Below are positions 7,926 through 16,569 of a DNA stretch of 64,000 nt, one piece after another. A model generated the notes under the pieces. The model saw nothing but the letters and a program-made list of their open reading frames with translations. It was not told where the DNA came from and made no database searches. The translations under genes and the position numbers were made by a program. The DNA comes from Pseudomonadales bacterium (GTDB lineage Bacteria; Pseudomonadota; Gammaproteobacteria; Pseudomonadales; Azotimanducaceae). Positions within the stretch are counted from its first letter, which is position 1. Each line of letters starts with the position of its first letter. The stretch covers positions 62,001 to 126,000 of the forward strand of contig JAESSY010000148.1 of assembly GCA_016763855.1 (NCBI GenBank). The letters run 5' to 3'.

Positions 7926-9708
7926 TACCCGCTCCCTGTGTTTGTGCACGTTCTAATGCTGCGTAATTACCATCTAATCGAATGAGTGCTTCATGGGAGC
8001 CCTCCTCCACAATTCGACCTTCTTCCAACACGATAATCCTATCGCTGTGGCGGAGAGTAGATACCCGATGTGATACCAATATGGTCGTCTTACCCCCTCG
8101 TATGGCTTTCAATCGACTTAAAATATGCTCTTCTGTTTCTGTGTCTACACTGCTAAAACAGTCATCAAGAATAAGTACCGGGGCATTGCGTATTAGTCCC
8201 CTTGCCAAAGTGGCTCTTTGTTTTTGACCACCTGAAAGAGTTACGCCTCTTTCTCCGACAAGGGTTTGCATTTGATGGGGAAAATTTTCGATGGTTTCTT
8301 TAAGCGCAGCAGCGTCAGCAGAATCCCATATTAACTCAAGTTCACGTTCTGGATCGTCATAACTAATATTGTTCTTCAAAGGCTCGCCAAATAAAAAGGG
8401 ATCCTGAAGTACCTGAGCAATTTGAGATCGCAACTGAGAAAGCGGGTAATCACAGACATCATGTCCGTCAACAAAAAGTGTGCCTTTTGGCGTGTTGAGC
8501 ATTCTTGTGAATTGTTTCAATAAGGTTGATTTTCCTGAGCCTACTCGGCCCACAATACCAATGGATTCACCTGCTTTAATATGCAGACTGATATCTTTGA
8601 GGGTATTTACATCCGTTCTAGGATAAACAAAGTTCAGATTTCTGATTTCAAATTCACCCTTGATCACAGTAGGGGTTTGATTGCTCGGTGTTTCCTGAAT
8701 TTCTGGCTTAGCATCATAAATTTCATACAGCCTATCCGTCGCAACCGCGGCGCGCTGGACAATTGTAACAAACATGCCCGCCATCCTAATGGGCTGCAAT
8801 AACATGCCAAGGCAAGCCAAAAAGAATATAAGATCCCCGACAGACATTTTATTTTCTAACACCAATGTCCCACCATAAATAATAATGAGTAACTGGGCAC
8901 AAGAAGCAAAGAAAGGCATCCAAGCCATCATGAGTGAATTAATTTTTGCTTGTTCATAGAAAGCTGAACCATAGGCATCGTTGGTAAGCCAAAATCGCTT
9001 TATTTCATTTGCTTCCTGAGCTTGAGCCTGAACAGTACGAATACCTGATAGGTTTTCTTGAACATGAGATGCCAACTCCGAGAGTCGCTCCTGTACAGCT
9101 AGGGATGAAATAGACAGAAAGCGGGCAATATGTTTTGCGTAGAGAAAGATCAACGGCATGGTAGGTAAGATAAGTAATGTCATCGTGATTGACTTGCTTA
9201 ACATCCCAATCACCGCGAAAAATGGCGCATACACCATTATTACAAACATAAAGGCACCAAAAGCGCATAAACGTTGTATCAGAGAAATGTCTTGAATAGC
9301 CCGAGTCATAATATCCCCAACCCCTAAACGGGCAAAAAAATCATGTCCTTGTTGCTGAACGGAGGTATATAAACGCTGGCGAAGATCATAAGAGACCGCT
9401 ATGGCAACACGCCTGACCGCCCGTCGTGCATGGATGACAAATAACATTCGAAATACGACAGATGCAACAATCGCAAAAGATATCTGTGCAAGACTGTACT
9501 CTGGCTCGAGCCCTTTTAGCCGTTGCCCAATGACATCAATACCTTTTGCCACCGCCCAAATCGTACTGATCTCAAAAAATCTCGCTACAAAAAAAGTCGA
9601 GAATCCAGCCATCACTTGGAAGCGGTACGGGAACAGAAAAGGAATTAGGCGTCGTAGGGATTTCAAAAACTTGTCTTGCAAAAAAATACAGAGCGCATTC
9701 TTACACAC
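7918..9708 (-). CDS. ABC exporter half-transporter, first subunit (permease + ATPase)
   Basis: An inner-membrane half-transporter with six predicted helices (~residues 25-310) and a C-terminal ATPase: Walker A GRVGSGKS, signature LSGGQKQ and Walker B VLILDDCFSSVD. The Walker B is followed by Asp-Cys instead of Asp-Glu (LDDCFS), so the catalytic Glu is missing; this is typical of the degenerate site in heterodimeric exporters such as YheI/LmrC, MdlA and TM287. The ORF begins with a GTG at 9708, and an internal TTG or GTG start is possible because the family usually starts near the LKSLRRLIPF segment. It is the first gene of a two-gene operon and overlaps its partner by 8 nt. Confidence 0.92.
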   Translation of the reverse strand: MCKNALCIFLQDKFLKSLRRLIPFLFPYRFQVMAGFSTFFVARFFEISTIWAVAKGIDVIGQRLKGLEPEYSLAQISFAIVASVVFRMLFVIHARRAVRRVAIAVSYDLRQRLYTSVQQQGHDFFARLGVGDIMTRAIQDISLIQRLCAFGAFMFVIMVYAPFFAVIGMLSKSITMTLLILPTMPLIFLYAKHIARFLSISSLAVQERLSELASHVQENLSGIRTVQAQAQEANEIKRFWLTNDAYGSAFYEQAKINSLMMAWMPFFASCAQLLIIIYGGTLVLENKMSVGDLIFFLACLGMLLQPIRMAGMFVTIVQRAAVATDRLYEIYDAKPEIQETPSNQTPTVIKGEFEIRNLNFVYPRTDVNTLKDISLHIKAGESIGIVGRVGSGKSTLLKQFTRMLNTPKGTLFVDGHDVCDYPLSQLRSQIAQVLQDPFLFGEPLKNNISYDDPERELELIWDSADAAALKETIENFPHQMQTLVGERGVTLSGGQKQRATLARGLIRNAPVLILDDCFSSVDTETEEHILSRLKAIRGGKTTILVSHRVSTLRHSDRIIVLEEGRIVEEGSHEALIRLDGNYAALERAQTQGAGNE

Positions 9709-9736
9709 TTACACCTCGACTAACATACTGCGCCCA

Positions 9737-9753
9737 TGCATATGTATAATGCA
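9737..9753. promoter_or_regulatory. Candidate promoter/operator in divergent ABC exporter / spermidine-synthase-like intergenic region
   Basis: The 68-bp gap between two divergent genes has a perfect -10-like TATAAT at 9745-9750 on the plus strand, framed by the inverted repeat TGCAT-N7-ATGCA. No good -35 is visible, so a repressor- or activator-dependent promoter is possible. This is inference from pattern only. Confidence 0.3.
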
Positions 9754-9776
9754 CTATTAACGAGTAATATCATCCT

Positions 9777-10424
9777 ATGACCTCAAACAGCCTTGATCAC
9801 ATCACAAAACCCAAAATATTCAATGCACTGGTGTTGATTCTCGCCTTTTCCAGCGGTTTCATCATTATGTCTGTCGAGCTACTAGGCGGCCGCATCCTCG
9901 CCCCCTATTTCGGTAGCAGCATTTATGTATGGGGAAGCATCATCACAATATTTATGGCGTCTCTGGCGATAGGTTATTTATTGGGGGGAAGACTTTCCTT
10001 AACAAATCCAAATTTGAAGCAATATGGCTTGTTCTATCTCGGCGCTGCCGTCACCCTGCTCCCCATCGTGTTTATGGGTGATCAAATGATGGATGCGGTT
10101 TTTCTAAGGATTGAAGACCCTCGATACGGTTCTCTCGTCGCCAGTGTCTTTTTGTTTACTCTGCCTTCGATCACCTTGGGTTTGATCGCCCCCTACTCTG
10201 TGCGCTTATTAGTTACTGATGCCAAGGAAAGTGGTGCCATCGCTGGGGGGCTCTTTTTTGTATCAACCATCGGCAGCGCACTAGGTACACTTGCAACTTC
10301 GTTCTATTTTATTTTATGGTTTGATATCAATGAAATATTAATCACGATGATCTGCTTCTTGGTTCTATCTTGCATTGCGGCGTTTCTAGGGGATTACTAT
10401 TTGGTATCAGAGGAGACAGATTAA
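9777..10424 (+). CDS. Membrane half of a spermidine-synthase-like protein (multi-TM)
   Basis: A 215-aa integral membrane protein with about six or seven hydrophobic segments. The opening (LILAFSSGFIIMSVELLGGRILAPYFG) and SIYVWGSIITIFMASLAIGY match the N-terminal membrane module of the MFS/spermidine-synthase fusion family. It ends at a TAA at 10422-10424, and the downstream gene continues in exactly the same frame with the cytosolic spermidine-synthase-like domain. In many bacteria the two modules form one polypeptide of about 500 aa; here the combined length would be 517 codons. The function of the membrane module is not established. Transcription probably starts in the divergent gap upstream. 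Confidence 0.82.
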   Translation: MTSNSLDHITKPKIFNALVLILAFSSGFIIMSVELLGGRILAPYFGSSIYVWGSIITIFMASLAIGYLLGGRLSLTNPNLKQYGLFYLGAAVTLLPIVFMGDQMMDAVFLRIEDPRYGSLVASVFLFTLPSITLGLIAPYSVRLLVTDAKESGAIAGGLFFVSTIGSALGTLATSFYFILWFDINEILITMICFLVLSCIAAFLGDYYLVSEETD

Positions 10425-11330
10425 TTGTTAATGAGATCATTTATCTACCTATTGATTATCTGCTTATCAAGTGTTTTAAGCTCAGACTTCAGTTTTGGGA
10501 AAGACATTCACAAAGAAAAATCCCACTACCAAAATATAGTTGTCAGAGACAAGGGGGATGAGCGCTGTTTGCTCTTTTCCGTAAAACGCGAAGACAGAAA
10601 TCAAACCTGCATGGACTTAAAAAAGCCTGGAAGACTCGTTTTTTCATACACTCGAATGTCCTTAGGCGGCTTACTCTTGAATCAAAACCCAAAAAAGATT
10701 CTGATTATAGGTCTGGGTGGCGGATCCATTCCCAATACCCTCTCAACACTCTATCCAAACTCAATCATGGATATCGTGGAAATTGATAGTGCGGTTCTAC
10801 GTGTTGCCAAAACCTATTTTAATTTTTCAGAAACGGAGAACGTTCGAGTCTACATATCTGATGCCAGAGTTTTTGTAAAGCGCGCCGGTGTAAAGAAACA
10901 GCACTACGATTTAATTATTCTGGATGCCTTTACTGGGGAGTATATCCCTGAGCATTTAATGACCCTTGAGTTCTTGAGCGAAACAAAACGGCTTCTTACA
11001 AATAAAGGCGTGTTAGTGGCAAACACTTTTTCAACCAGCAGACTCTATGATCATGAATCTGCTACCTATCAAAAGGTTTTTGGAGATTTCCTTAATTTCA
11101 AAATGCCGAACACAGGGAATCGGGTCATTCTCGTGCGACCTGGAGACCCGATAGGTCAAGAGGAACTCCGAAACGCGGCGAAATCTTTAAGTGCTGCTTT
11201 GTTTGACTTTGGTGTTGATATAGATCGATTTCCGCTCTATATGAGCCGCCACAAGGATTGGCGACAAGATGCACGTCCCCTTAGTGATCAATTTAACCCT
11301 GCCAATTTACTGCAGAGTGAATCATACTAA
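10425..11330 (+). CDS. Spermidine synthase-like (SAM-fold) protein
   Basis: This protein begins with a hydrophobic segment (FIYLLIICLSSVLSS), followed by the spermidine/spermine synthase fold: ILIIGLGGGSIPNTL is the SAM/dcSAM-binding loop, MDIVEIDSAVLRVAKTYF carries the acidic residue after beta-2, and DLIILDAFTGEYIPEHL corresponds to the catalytic-Asp segment. The track starts at TTG 10425; AGGAG at 10411-10415 is spaced 9 nt from it and 15 nt from the ATG at 10431, so TTG is favoured. The hydrophobic stretch may be a signal anchor or the last helix of the upstream membrane module. The family includes proteins that do not make spermidine, so substrate is open. The next gene starts 4 bp later. 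Confidence 0.85.
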   Translation: MLMRSFIYLLIICLSSVLSSDFSFGKDIHKEKSHYQNIVVRDKGDERCLLFSVKREDRNQTCMDLKKPGRLVFSYTRMSLGGLLLNQNPKKILIIGLGGGSIPNTLSTLYPNSIMDIVEIDSAVLRVAKTYFNFSETENVRVYISDARVFVKRAGVKKQHYDLIILDAFTGEYIPEHLMTLEFLSETKRLLTNKGVLVANTFSTSRLYDHESATYQKVFGDFLNFKMPNTGNRVILVRPGDPIGQEELRNAAKSLSAALFDFGVDIDRFPLYMSRHKDWRQDARPLSDQFNPANLLQSESY

Positions 11331-11334
11331 GGCC

Positions 11335-11895
11335 ATGCGTACCGAAATTAATCTTGTTTTAGATCAAGTTGAAGAGCTCTTTAAACCGAATGAAAGGCTT
11401 CATGATCAAAAGGATTTTGAAGAAACGATCGATACATTACAATTAGTACAGGATGCTTATGTTGAGATTATTCAACAAGCCCTAAAAGCATTGATGAATA
11501 ATAAAGCAACTCTGAGCCACGATCTTCTTCATGCAAAACGGAAAGAGCTTGTAACGACGCTTGAACGCATTGCGAATCTTATTGAAGCCATAGGGGGCAC
11601 CGACTCAGATACCGATCCTGTTAACGACCCTGTTAACGACCCTGTTAACGACCCTGTTAACGATAACGTTCTCCTCAAAATGATCATTGAGTATTTGTTC
11701 ACACGGGCGCGTCTGGTCGATGAGCTCAAAATGTTTCCTGAGTTTGGGTTGGATCTACTCGACAGAATGAGCTTTGATGAAAGTCTGGACGAGACAATTC
11801 ACTATATGGAAACTGTCATGACAGGAAAACAGAACCTCTATCAAAAGATACTGTCCCAATTTGAAAATACCCCCCAAGCGGCTAATCTACGCTAG
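11335..11895 (+). CDS. Hypothetical helical protein with PVND tetrapeptide repeat
   Basis: I do not recognise this protein. The ATG at 11335 (MRTEINLVLDQVEELF) is preferred over the track start at 11269, which lies inside the previous gene; it gives 186 aa. The sequence is acidic and largely alpha-helical, with two helical regions (~1-90 and ~115-186) joined by a linker made of four exact PVND repeats (~95-110), encoded by a 12-bp tandem repeat. No signal peptide or membrane segment is visible. It starts 4 bp after the spermidine-synthase-like gene and is probably translated from the same mRNA. Confidence 0.7.
   Translation: MRTEINLVLDQVEELFKPNERLHDQKDFEETIDTLQLVQDAYVEIIQQALKALMNNKATLSHDLLHAKRKELVTTLERIANLIEAIGGTDSDTDPVNDPVNDPVNDPVNDNVLLKMIIEYLFTRARLVDELKMFPEFGLDLLDRMSFDESLDETIHYMETVMTGKQNLYQKILSQFENTPQAANLR
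11617..11664 (+). repeat. 12-bp coding tandem repeat, 4 copies
   Basis: Four head-to-tail copies of CCTGTTAACGAC (the last ends GAT) encode (PVND)4 inside the unknown 186-aa gene. The unit is a multiple of three, so copy number can change without breaking the frame. Each unit contains the palindrome GTTAAC. Confidence 0.95.
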
Positions 11896-11900
11896 GGGGC

Positions 11901-11928
11901 TATATCGCTAGCGGGCTTATATCGCTAG
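11901..11928 (+). repeat. Short direct repeat TATATCGCTAG x2 at the 3' side of the unknown gene
   Basis: Two copies of TATATCGCTAG (11901-11911, 11918-11928), each preceded by a GGGC-type sequence, fill the gap between convergent genes. CGCTAG and CTAGCG can also pair around the stop codon. No T-run follows, so a terminator role is unproven. Confidence 0.6.
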
Positions 11929-11933
11929 AGGCC

Positions 11934-13466
11934 TCAAATTTTAGTGGTTTCCCAGTATCGATCTTTTAGCAATCGCTTATATAATTTTCCAGTTGGATGC
12001 CTCGGTAACTCTTTCTCAAAATCTACAGAACGTGGGCATTTTATGGCAGCGATATGCTGACGACAATACGCAATAATATCTTCTGCAAGTTCGGGGCTTG
12101 CATCTGCAAAATCCATCGGCTGAACAACCGCTTTGACTTCTTCGCCAAAGTCTTCGTTAGGGATACCAAAAACGGCAACGTCCATTACTTTAGGGTGACT
12201 GACAATAATATTCTCAGCTTCCTGAGGATATATGTTGACGCCACCTGAAATAATCATATAGCTCTTTCTGTCAGTCAAATACAGAAATCCATCTGCATCC
12301 AAATAGCCAACATCACCCAATGTGCTCCATCCCTCACTGGATCTAGACTCATTAGTTTTACCCGCATCATTGTAGTATTCGAATTGCCCTCCACCTTCGA
12401 AGTAGATTGTACCGATTTCACCTTGGGCGACTTCGACCCCCTCATCATTTACGATGTGCAAGACAGCTGTCAGGCACTGGCCTACCGAGCCCTTATGCGC
12501 TAACCATTGTTCAGAATTGATGGCAACAAATCCATTTCCTTCAGAACCGGCATAATATTCATTGATGATGGGGCCCCACCAATCAATCATCTCTTCTTTA
12601 ATCTTGATGGGGCAAGGCGCAGCGGCATGAATCGCACACTGTAGACTCGAAACCTTATATTTAAGTCGTGTCTCCTCATCTAATTTCAACATTCTGATGA
12701 ACATAGTGGGTACCCACTGGCTGTGAGTGACCTCATATTTTTCAATAGCTTGTAGCGCTGCTTCTGGTTCAAAATGGGACATAATAATGCAGGTTGCGCC
12801 ATCCATTAAAAATCCCATAGTGAAGGTCAAAGGTGCTGCATGATAAAGCGGCGCAGGGGACAAATAGATAGAATCTTCTGCAACACCGTAGAGCAGTGCC
12901 AACATGTTTGGACTGCCATCATCCGCACCATATACACCTTCTGGTAACGGTTTCAGTACGCCCTTTGGTCGTCCCGTCGTACCCGAGGAATACAACATCA
13001 TTGAGCCCGTACTTTCATCCTCAATCATATCTGTGGGCATCGCATCGACTGCATCTTCCCAGCTCTCGAATCCTTCGATACACCCATCGTTCATATACTG
13101 ATGTTCAATCAGCGGGGTCTTACCACGGAGTTTTTCTACCACTAAGGCTCGATCTTTGGAGGTGATAAAAACCCGTGCCTGACAGTCTTTAACGATGTAC
13201 TCAACTTCTGCTTCCAAAAGGCGATAGCTGATGGCGGTGTAATGCAATCCTGATCTTTGGGCTGCAAGACAAATTGGAATAAAGTTAAGATGATTCTCCA
13301 AAAGAATCGCGATATGGTCACCACGCTTCAATCCCAATTTTCTAAATAACTGCGCACCCTGATTAGATTTGTCATTAAGTTCTTGAAACGTCACTATCTG
13401 GCCGGTTTCCGCCATTATGTAGGCTGGCTTATTTGGACTCTTTTCTGCAATCACAGCTGGATGCAT
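11934..13466 (-). CDS. Acyl-CoA synthetase (AMP-forming)
   Basis: An ANL-superfamily ligase with the full set of motifs: YSSGTTGRPKG (ATP-binding loop), EYYAGSEGNG (adenylate pocket), YLTDRKSYMIISGGVNIYP (hinge) and HPTGKLYKRLL with the catalytic Lys at the C-terminus. The ATG at 13466 (MHPAVIAEKSPNKPAYI) is favoured over the track start at 13490 because GAGG lies about 10 nt upstream; it gives 510 aa. It looks closely related to the ligase at 56665-58248, sharing SGGVNIYPQE and the tail around the catalytic Lys, so the two are probably paralogues for related acids. It stands alone, with convergent and divergent neighbours, so its pathway cannot be read from context. Confidence 0.9.
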   Translation of the reverse strand: MHPAVIAEKSPNKPAYIMAETGQIVTFQELNDKSNQGAQLFRKLGLKRGDHIAILLENHLNFIPICLAAQRSGLHYTAISYRLLEAEVEYIVKDCQARVFITSKDRALVVEKLRGKTPLIEHQYMNDGCIEGFESWEDAVDAMPTDMIEDESTGSMMLYSSGTTGRPKGVLKPLPEGVYGADDGSPNMLALLYGVAEDSIYLSPAPLYHAAPLTFTMGFLMDGATCIIMSHFEPEAALQAIEKYEVTHSQWVPTMFIRMLKLDEETRLKYKVSSLQCAIHAAAPCPIKIKEEMIDWWGPIINEYYAGSEGNGFVAINSEQWLAHKGSVGQCLTAVLHIVNDEGVEVAQGEIGTIYFEGGGQFEYYNDAGKTNESRSSEGWSTLGDVGYLDADGFLYLTDRKSYMIISGGVNIYPQEAENIIVSHPKVMDVAVFGIPNEDFGEEVKAVVQPMDFADASPELAEDIIAYCRQHIAAIKCPRSVDFEKELPRHPTGKLYKRLLKDRYWETTKI

Positions 13467-13816
13467 GATGAATATACCTCGCAATACCATTAAATGAGAT
13501 CACAATGCCTTCCACAGTCAATAATTTCAAGTCTTGAAGTCGAAAGGGGCAGGTGAACCTTATTGCAGTAGAAAATTACAACTAAGAAGGTGCGCTCAAG
13601 TTTTTCTCTTTGGCTGAATAAATATTTTTATCGCATAAATTGTTCCAATGAAAATCGAAGACCAACAAAATAACGCATATCAAGGGTAGCTTTAAGCCTG
13701 ATTATCTCGTGGTTTTCTTAAATTTAGGATTTAAAAACGATACAACACATTTAGATAAAACGAAGGCCATTAAGATATTTTCCATCAAATATCATTTATC
13801 TATCAATATTTTACAT

Positions 13817-13832
13817 CACCCACATATTGTGT
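13817..13832 (+). promoter_or_regulatory. NrdR box 1 (candidate)
   Basis: CACCCACATATTGTGT matches the NrdR consensus ACACWATATATWGTGT at 11 of 16 positions, and its right half (ATATTGTGT) is almost perfect. NrdR is the ATP/dATP-sensing repressor of bacterial ribonucleotide reductase genes. The pairing with a second box 32 bp downstream, in front of nrdJa, supports the call. Confidence 0.65.
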
Positions 13833-13848
13833 TTTTAGAGGCTATCAG

Positions 13849-13864
13849 GCACTATATATAGACA
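13849..13864 (+). promoter_or_regulatory. NrdR box 2 (candidate)
   Basis: GCACTATATATAGACA matches the NrdR consensus at 12 of 16 positions, with a nearly perfect left half. It starts 32 bp after box 1 (16-bp gap), three helical turns, which is the usual spacing of NrdR box pairs. The distance to the nrdJa start (about 210 bp) is longer than average, implying a long leader or a promoter close to the boxes. Confidence 0.68.
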
Positions 13865-14075
13865 TTGCAACCCTAGCGAGCACTATCACTAAGTCCCTCA
13901 TTGGCTGTAGCTTAGCCTAATTCACCGAGGATTTACCAGATAGTTTACGTCACAGTTTTGGGCGCAAAAGCTTGATTTGTACTCAGCTTTGCTCACGATA
14001 AGGCAATGATAAGAATAATAATTTCTACGGTAACCCTTGATGGGCAAATCAAGGGTGGCAAATCAAGGATTCTCA

Positions 14076-16232
14076 ATGAAATCAAACAAGCCAGCGCTCA
14101 AAACAATTAGCAAGAACCTCGCAGATATAGAATTTCAATCAACTTCTCTCGATATTTGGGACACAAAATATCGCCTTAAATCAAAACAGGGAGAAGCAAT
14201 TGATCACAACATCGATGACACTTACAAGCGAGTCGCTAAAGCATTATCAAGCGTCGAATCAAAAGATCAACAAGAAAAATGGAATGATAAGTTCCTATGG
14301 GCACTACGAAAAGGCGTGATACCAGCAGGTCGAATAACCTCAAATGCCGGAGCTCAAGCTCACAAGCCGGCCACCTCAACAATTAACTGTACTGTATCCG
14401 GCATCATTCAAGATTCTATGGAAGATATCCTCAATAAAAATGTCGAAGCTGGCTTGACCTTGAAAGCAGGCTGTGGAATTGGATACGAATTTTCAACATT
14501 AAGACCTAAGGGCGCTTATGTCTCTGGTGCCGGAGCTTATACCTCTGGTCCACTTTCCTTTATGGACATTTATGACAAGACTTGCTTTACGGTTTCATCA
14601 GCAGGTGGACGCCGAGGCGCACAAATGGCGACCTTTGAGATAGGCCATCCTGATGTCATGGAATTCATCCGAGCTAAACGGGAAAATGGTCGCCTACGTC
14701 AATTTAACCTTTCTCTTCTCATTACACAGGAGTTTATGGAAGCCGTTAAAAATGAAGATGATTGGCCATTGAGTTTCCCCATGACACAGGAAGAAGTTGA
14801 TGACGATAGCATCGACCTAAAAGACCCAACGCAAGTCATGTGGAGAGAGTTTCCTGTAAAAGATCGTTATGTTTCTAACGATAATGGTCTCGTCGCATGC
14901 AGAATCACAAAGACGATTAAGGCTAAACATCTTTGGGACATGATCATGACCTCCACCTATGATTTTGCTGAACCGGGTTTCATTCTTATCGATAAAGTGA
15001 ATGAAATGAACAACAACTGGTATTGCGAAGATATTAGAGCCACCAATCCCTGTGGTGAGCAACCACTGCCACCTTACGGTAGCTGTTTGTTAGGTTCTAT
15101 CAACCTATGTCGTTTTGTAAAAGACCCCTTTACAACTGATGCAAGTTTCGACTGGCAAGAATTTGAAGAAGTTACAGGCGTATTCTGCCGCATGTTGGAT
15201 AACGTCGTTGAAATCAACGGTTTACCCCTAGAACAACAACGGAAAGAAATATTACGCAAGCGTCGACATGGAATGGGCTATCTGGGGCTGGGTTCGAGCA
15301 TTACCATGTTGGGTCATTGTTATGGTGACAAAGAATCCATTGCCTTTACAGAAAAAGTCACAAGGGAATTAGCCATAGCAGGTTGGAAGGCAGGTGTTGA
15401 ACTCGCTAAAGAGAAGGGTCCTGCCCCTATCATGAATGAGGAATTCACCGTGACTGGCGAAATGTTGAGATTGCGCCCGGAAATGGCAGAAGACGGTATA
15501 AAAATTGGAGATGTACTGGCAGGAAAAGTACTGCATTCGCGTTATAGCCGATATATGCAAAAAGTGGCGGCCGTTAACCCTGAACTAATAAAAGAAATGG
15601 CTGAGATTGGTTGCCGATACACTCATCACAGCTCTATTGCACCTACCGGCACAATTTCTTTATCTCTTGCTAACAATGCCAGTAATGGTATTGAACCCAG
15701 TTTTGCCCATCACTACTCTCGAAACGTCATCAGGGAAGGAAAGAAAACAAAGGAAAAAGTGGATGTTTATTCTTTTGAGTTACTTGCCTATCGCGCGCTC
15801 ATCAATCCGATGGCGGCACCCTATAGTGAGGATCCACAAGCACAATTACCGGATTATTTCAAAACAGCCGATGATATCAGCCCTATCAACCATGTTGATA
15901 TTCAAGCCGCAGCTCAAATTTGGATAGACTCATCGATATCCAAAACAGCCAATGTTCCGACAGACTACCCCTTCGAAGAGTTTAAAGATATCTACCTTCA
16001 TGCATATAACCAGGGACTAAAAGGATGTACAACATTCCGTTTTAACCCAGCAGTATTTCAGGGTGTGCTTGTGAAAGATTCAGATCTAGAGAAAACGATG
16101 TATGAATTTAAGTTAGAAGACGGCTCAACTGTTCAGGTCAAAGGAAATGAAGAAATAGAATACGATGGTGAAATGCACAGTGCAGCTAATCTGTACGATG
16201 CACTTAAAGAGGGTTACTACGGCAAGTTCTAA
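14076..16232 (+). CDS. nrdJ: Class II (adenosylcobalamin-dependent) ribonucleotide reductase, catalytic part NrdJa
   Basis: Reduces ribonucleotides to deoxyribonucleotides using adenosylcobalamin. The catalytic barrel shows the first redox Cys in TSTINCTVSG, the Asn-Cys-Glu radical site in ATNPCGEQPL, and the second redox Cys in KGCTTFRFN near the C-terminus. The ATG at 14076 (MKSNKPALKT) is chosen because AAGGA lies 7 nt upstream; the track start at 14037 adds 13 residues without support, so the protein is 718 aa. It lacks the C-terminal TSCPD and Cys-rich tail, which sit on the next genes, as in Pseudomonas aeruginosa where NrdJ is split into NrdJa and NrdJb. Two NrdR-like boxes lie upstream, and thyA follows in the cluster. 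Confidence 0.95.
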   Translation: MKSNKPALKTISKNLADIEFQSTSLDIWDTKYRLKSKQGEAIDHNIDDTYKRVAKALSSVESKDQQEKWNDKFLWALRKGVIPAGRITSNAGAQAHKPATSTINCTVSGIIQDSMEDILNKNVEAGLTLKAGCGIGYEFSTLRPKGAYVSGAGAYTSGPLSFMDIYDKTCFTVSSAGGRRGAQMATFEIGHPDVMEFIRAKRENGRLRQFNLSLLITQEFMEAVKNEDDWPLSFPMTQEEVDDDSIDLKDPTQVMWREFPVKDRYVSNDNGLVACRITKTIKAKHLWDMIMTSTYDFAEPGFILIDKVNEMNNNWYCEDIRATNPCGEQPLPPYGSCLLGSINLCRFVKDPFTTDASFDWQEFEEVTGVFCRMLDNVVEINGLPLEQQRKEILRKRRHGMGYLGLGSSITMLGHCYGDKESIAFTEKVTRELAIAGWKAGVELAKEKGPAPIMNEEFTVTGEMLRLRPEMAEDGIKIGDVLAGKVLHSRYSRYMQKVAAVNPELIKEMAEIGCRYTHHSSIAPTGTISLSLANNASNGIEPSFAHHYSRNVIREGKKTKEKVDVYSFELLAYRALINPMAAPYSEDPQAQLPDYFKTADDISPINHVDIQAAAQIWIDSSISKTANVPTDYPFEEFKDIYLHAYNQGLKGCTTFRFNPAVFQGVLVKDSDLEKTMYEFKLEDGSTVQVKGNEEIEYDGEMHSAANLYDALKEGYYGKF

Positions 16233-16311
16233 GCGGTTGTCGCTAAGGGGCGATCTAATGTCAGTCCGAATAAGGTAAGTACAAACAGCTGAAAGAAATA
16301 TTGGAAATATC

Positions 16312-16548
16312 ATGGCAACTAAAATAAATAGTAAAATCGTTGGCTACAACATCGTTAAAAACGACGTAAATACCAAAGCACCTGTCAATAAGCAGGAATT
16401 CATGCATGAAGAAATTGAACGGCCCGAAGAACTTAGAGGTTACACCTACAAAATTAAAACACCTCTAAGTGAACATGCGCTGTATATCACTGTTAATAAT
16501 ATTGTATTAAATGGTGAAACAGAACATGAGCAGGAATACCCCTTTTAA
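16312..16548 (+). CDS. NrdJb, N-terminal fragment (class II RNR accessory subunit cut by in-frame TAA)
   Basis: This 78-aa ORF is the start of the class II RNR NrdJb subunit: MATKINSKIVGYNIV and YTYKIKTPLSEHALYITVN lead into the TSCPD domain. It ends at TAA (16546-16548, codon 79), but the same frame continues directly with IFINSKNMEHFQW of the next ORF. In relatives the junction reads PFEIFINSKN as far as I recall, so the TAA stands where a GAA Glu codon is expected: a one-base change. Without the stop, the gene would encode a 232-aa protein, about the size I recall for P. aeruginosa NrdJb. It may be a sequencing error, a true nonsense mutation or a natural split; the fragment alone has no catalytic residues. 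Confidence 0.85.
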   Translation: MATKINSKIVGYNIVKNDVNTKAPVNKQEFMHEEIERPEELRGYTYKIKTPLSEHALYITVNNIVLNGETEHEQEYPF

Positions 16549-16569
16549 ATTTTTATTAACTCAAAGAAC

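Larger units (their letters stand above)
13467..14075. other. 609-bp intergenic region upstream of nrdJa
   Basis: This is the longest non-coding stretch in the window. It is AT-rich and holds two NrdR-like boxes (listed separately), a small hairpin GGCT-N7-AGCC near 13903, and the nrdJa leader of about 210 nt after the second box. I saw no convincing B12-riboswitch core and no ORF with a ribosome site. Confidence 0.7.

Noticed and set aside
11617-11664. Direct repeats as a CRISPR array
   Set aside because: The units are 12 bp with no spacers and are coding.
13648-13689. 13-residue mini-ORF upstream of nrdJa, possible leader peptide
   Set aside because: No Shine-Dalgarno sequence and no codon bias pointing to attenuation; it is far from the gene.
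13865-14075. Cobalamin riboswitch for the B12-dependent RNR
   Set aside because: No recognisable B12-box core or pairing was found; NrdR boxes give a simpler control.
16546-16548. Idea that the NrdJb stop is a selenocysteine codon, given selC in the window
   Set aside because: The codon is TAA, not TGA, and the family residue there is Glu, so Sec decoding cannot explain it. The same holds for the TAA at 10422-10424.
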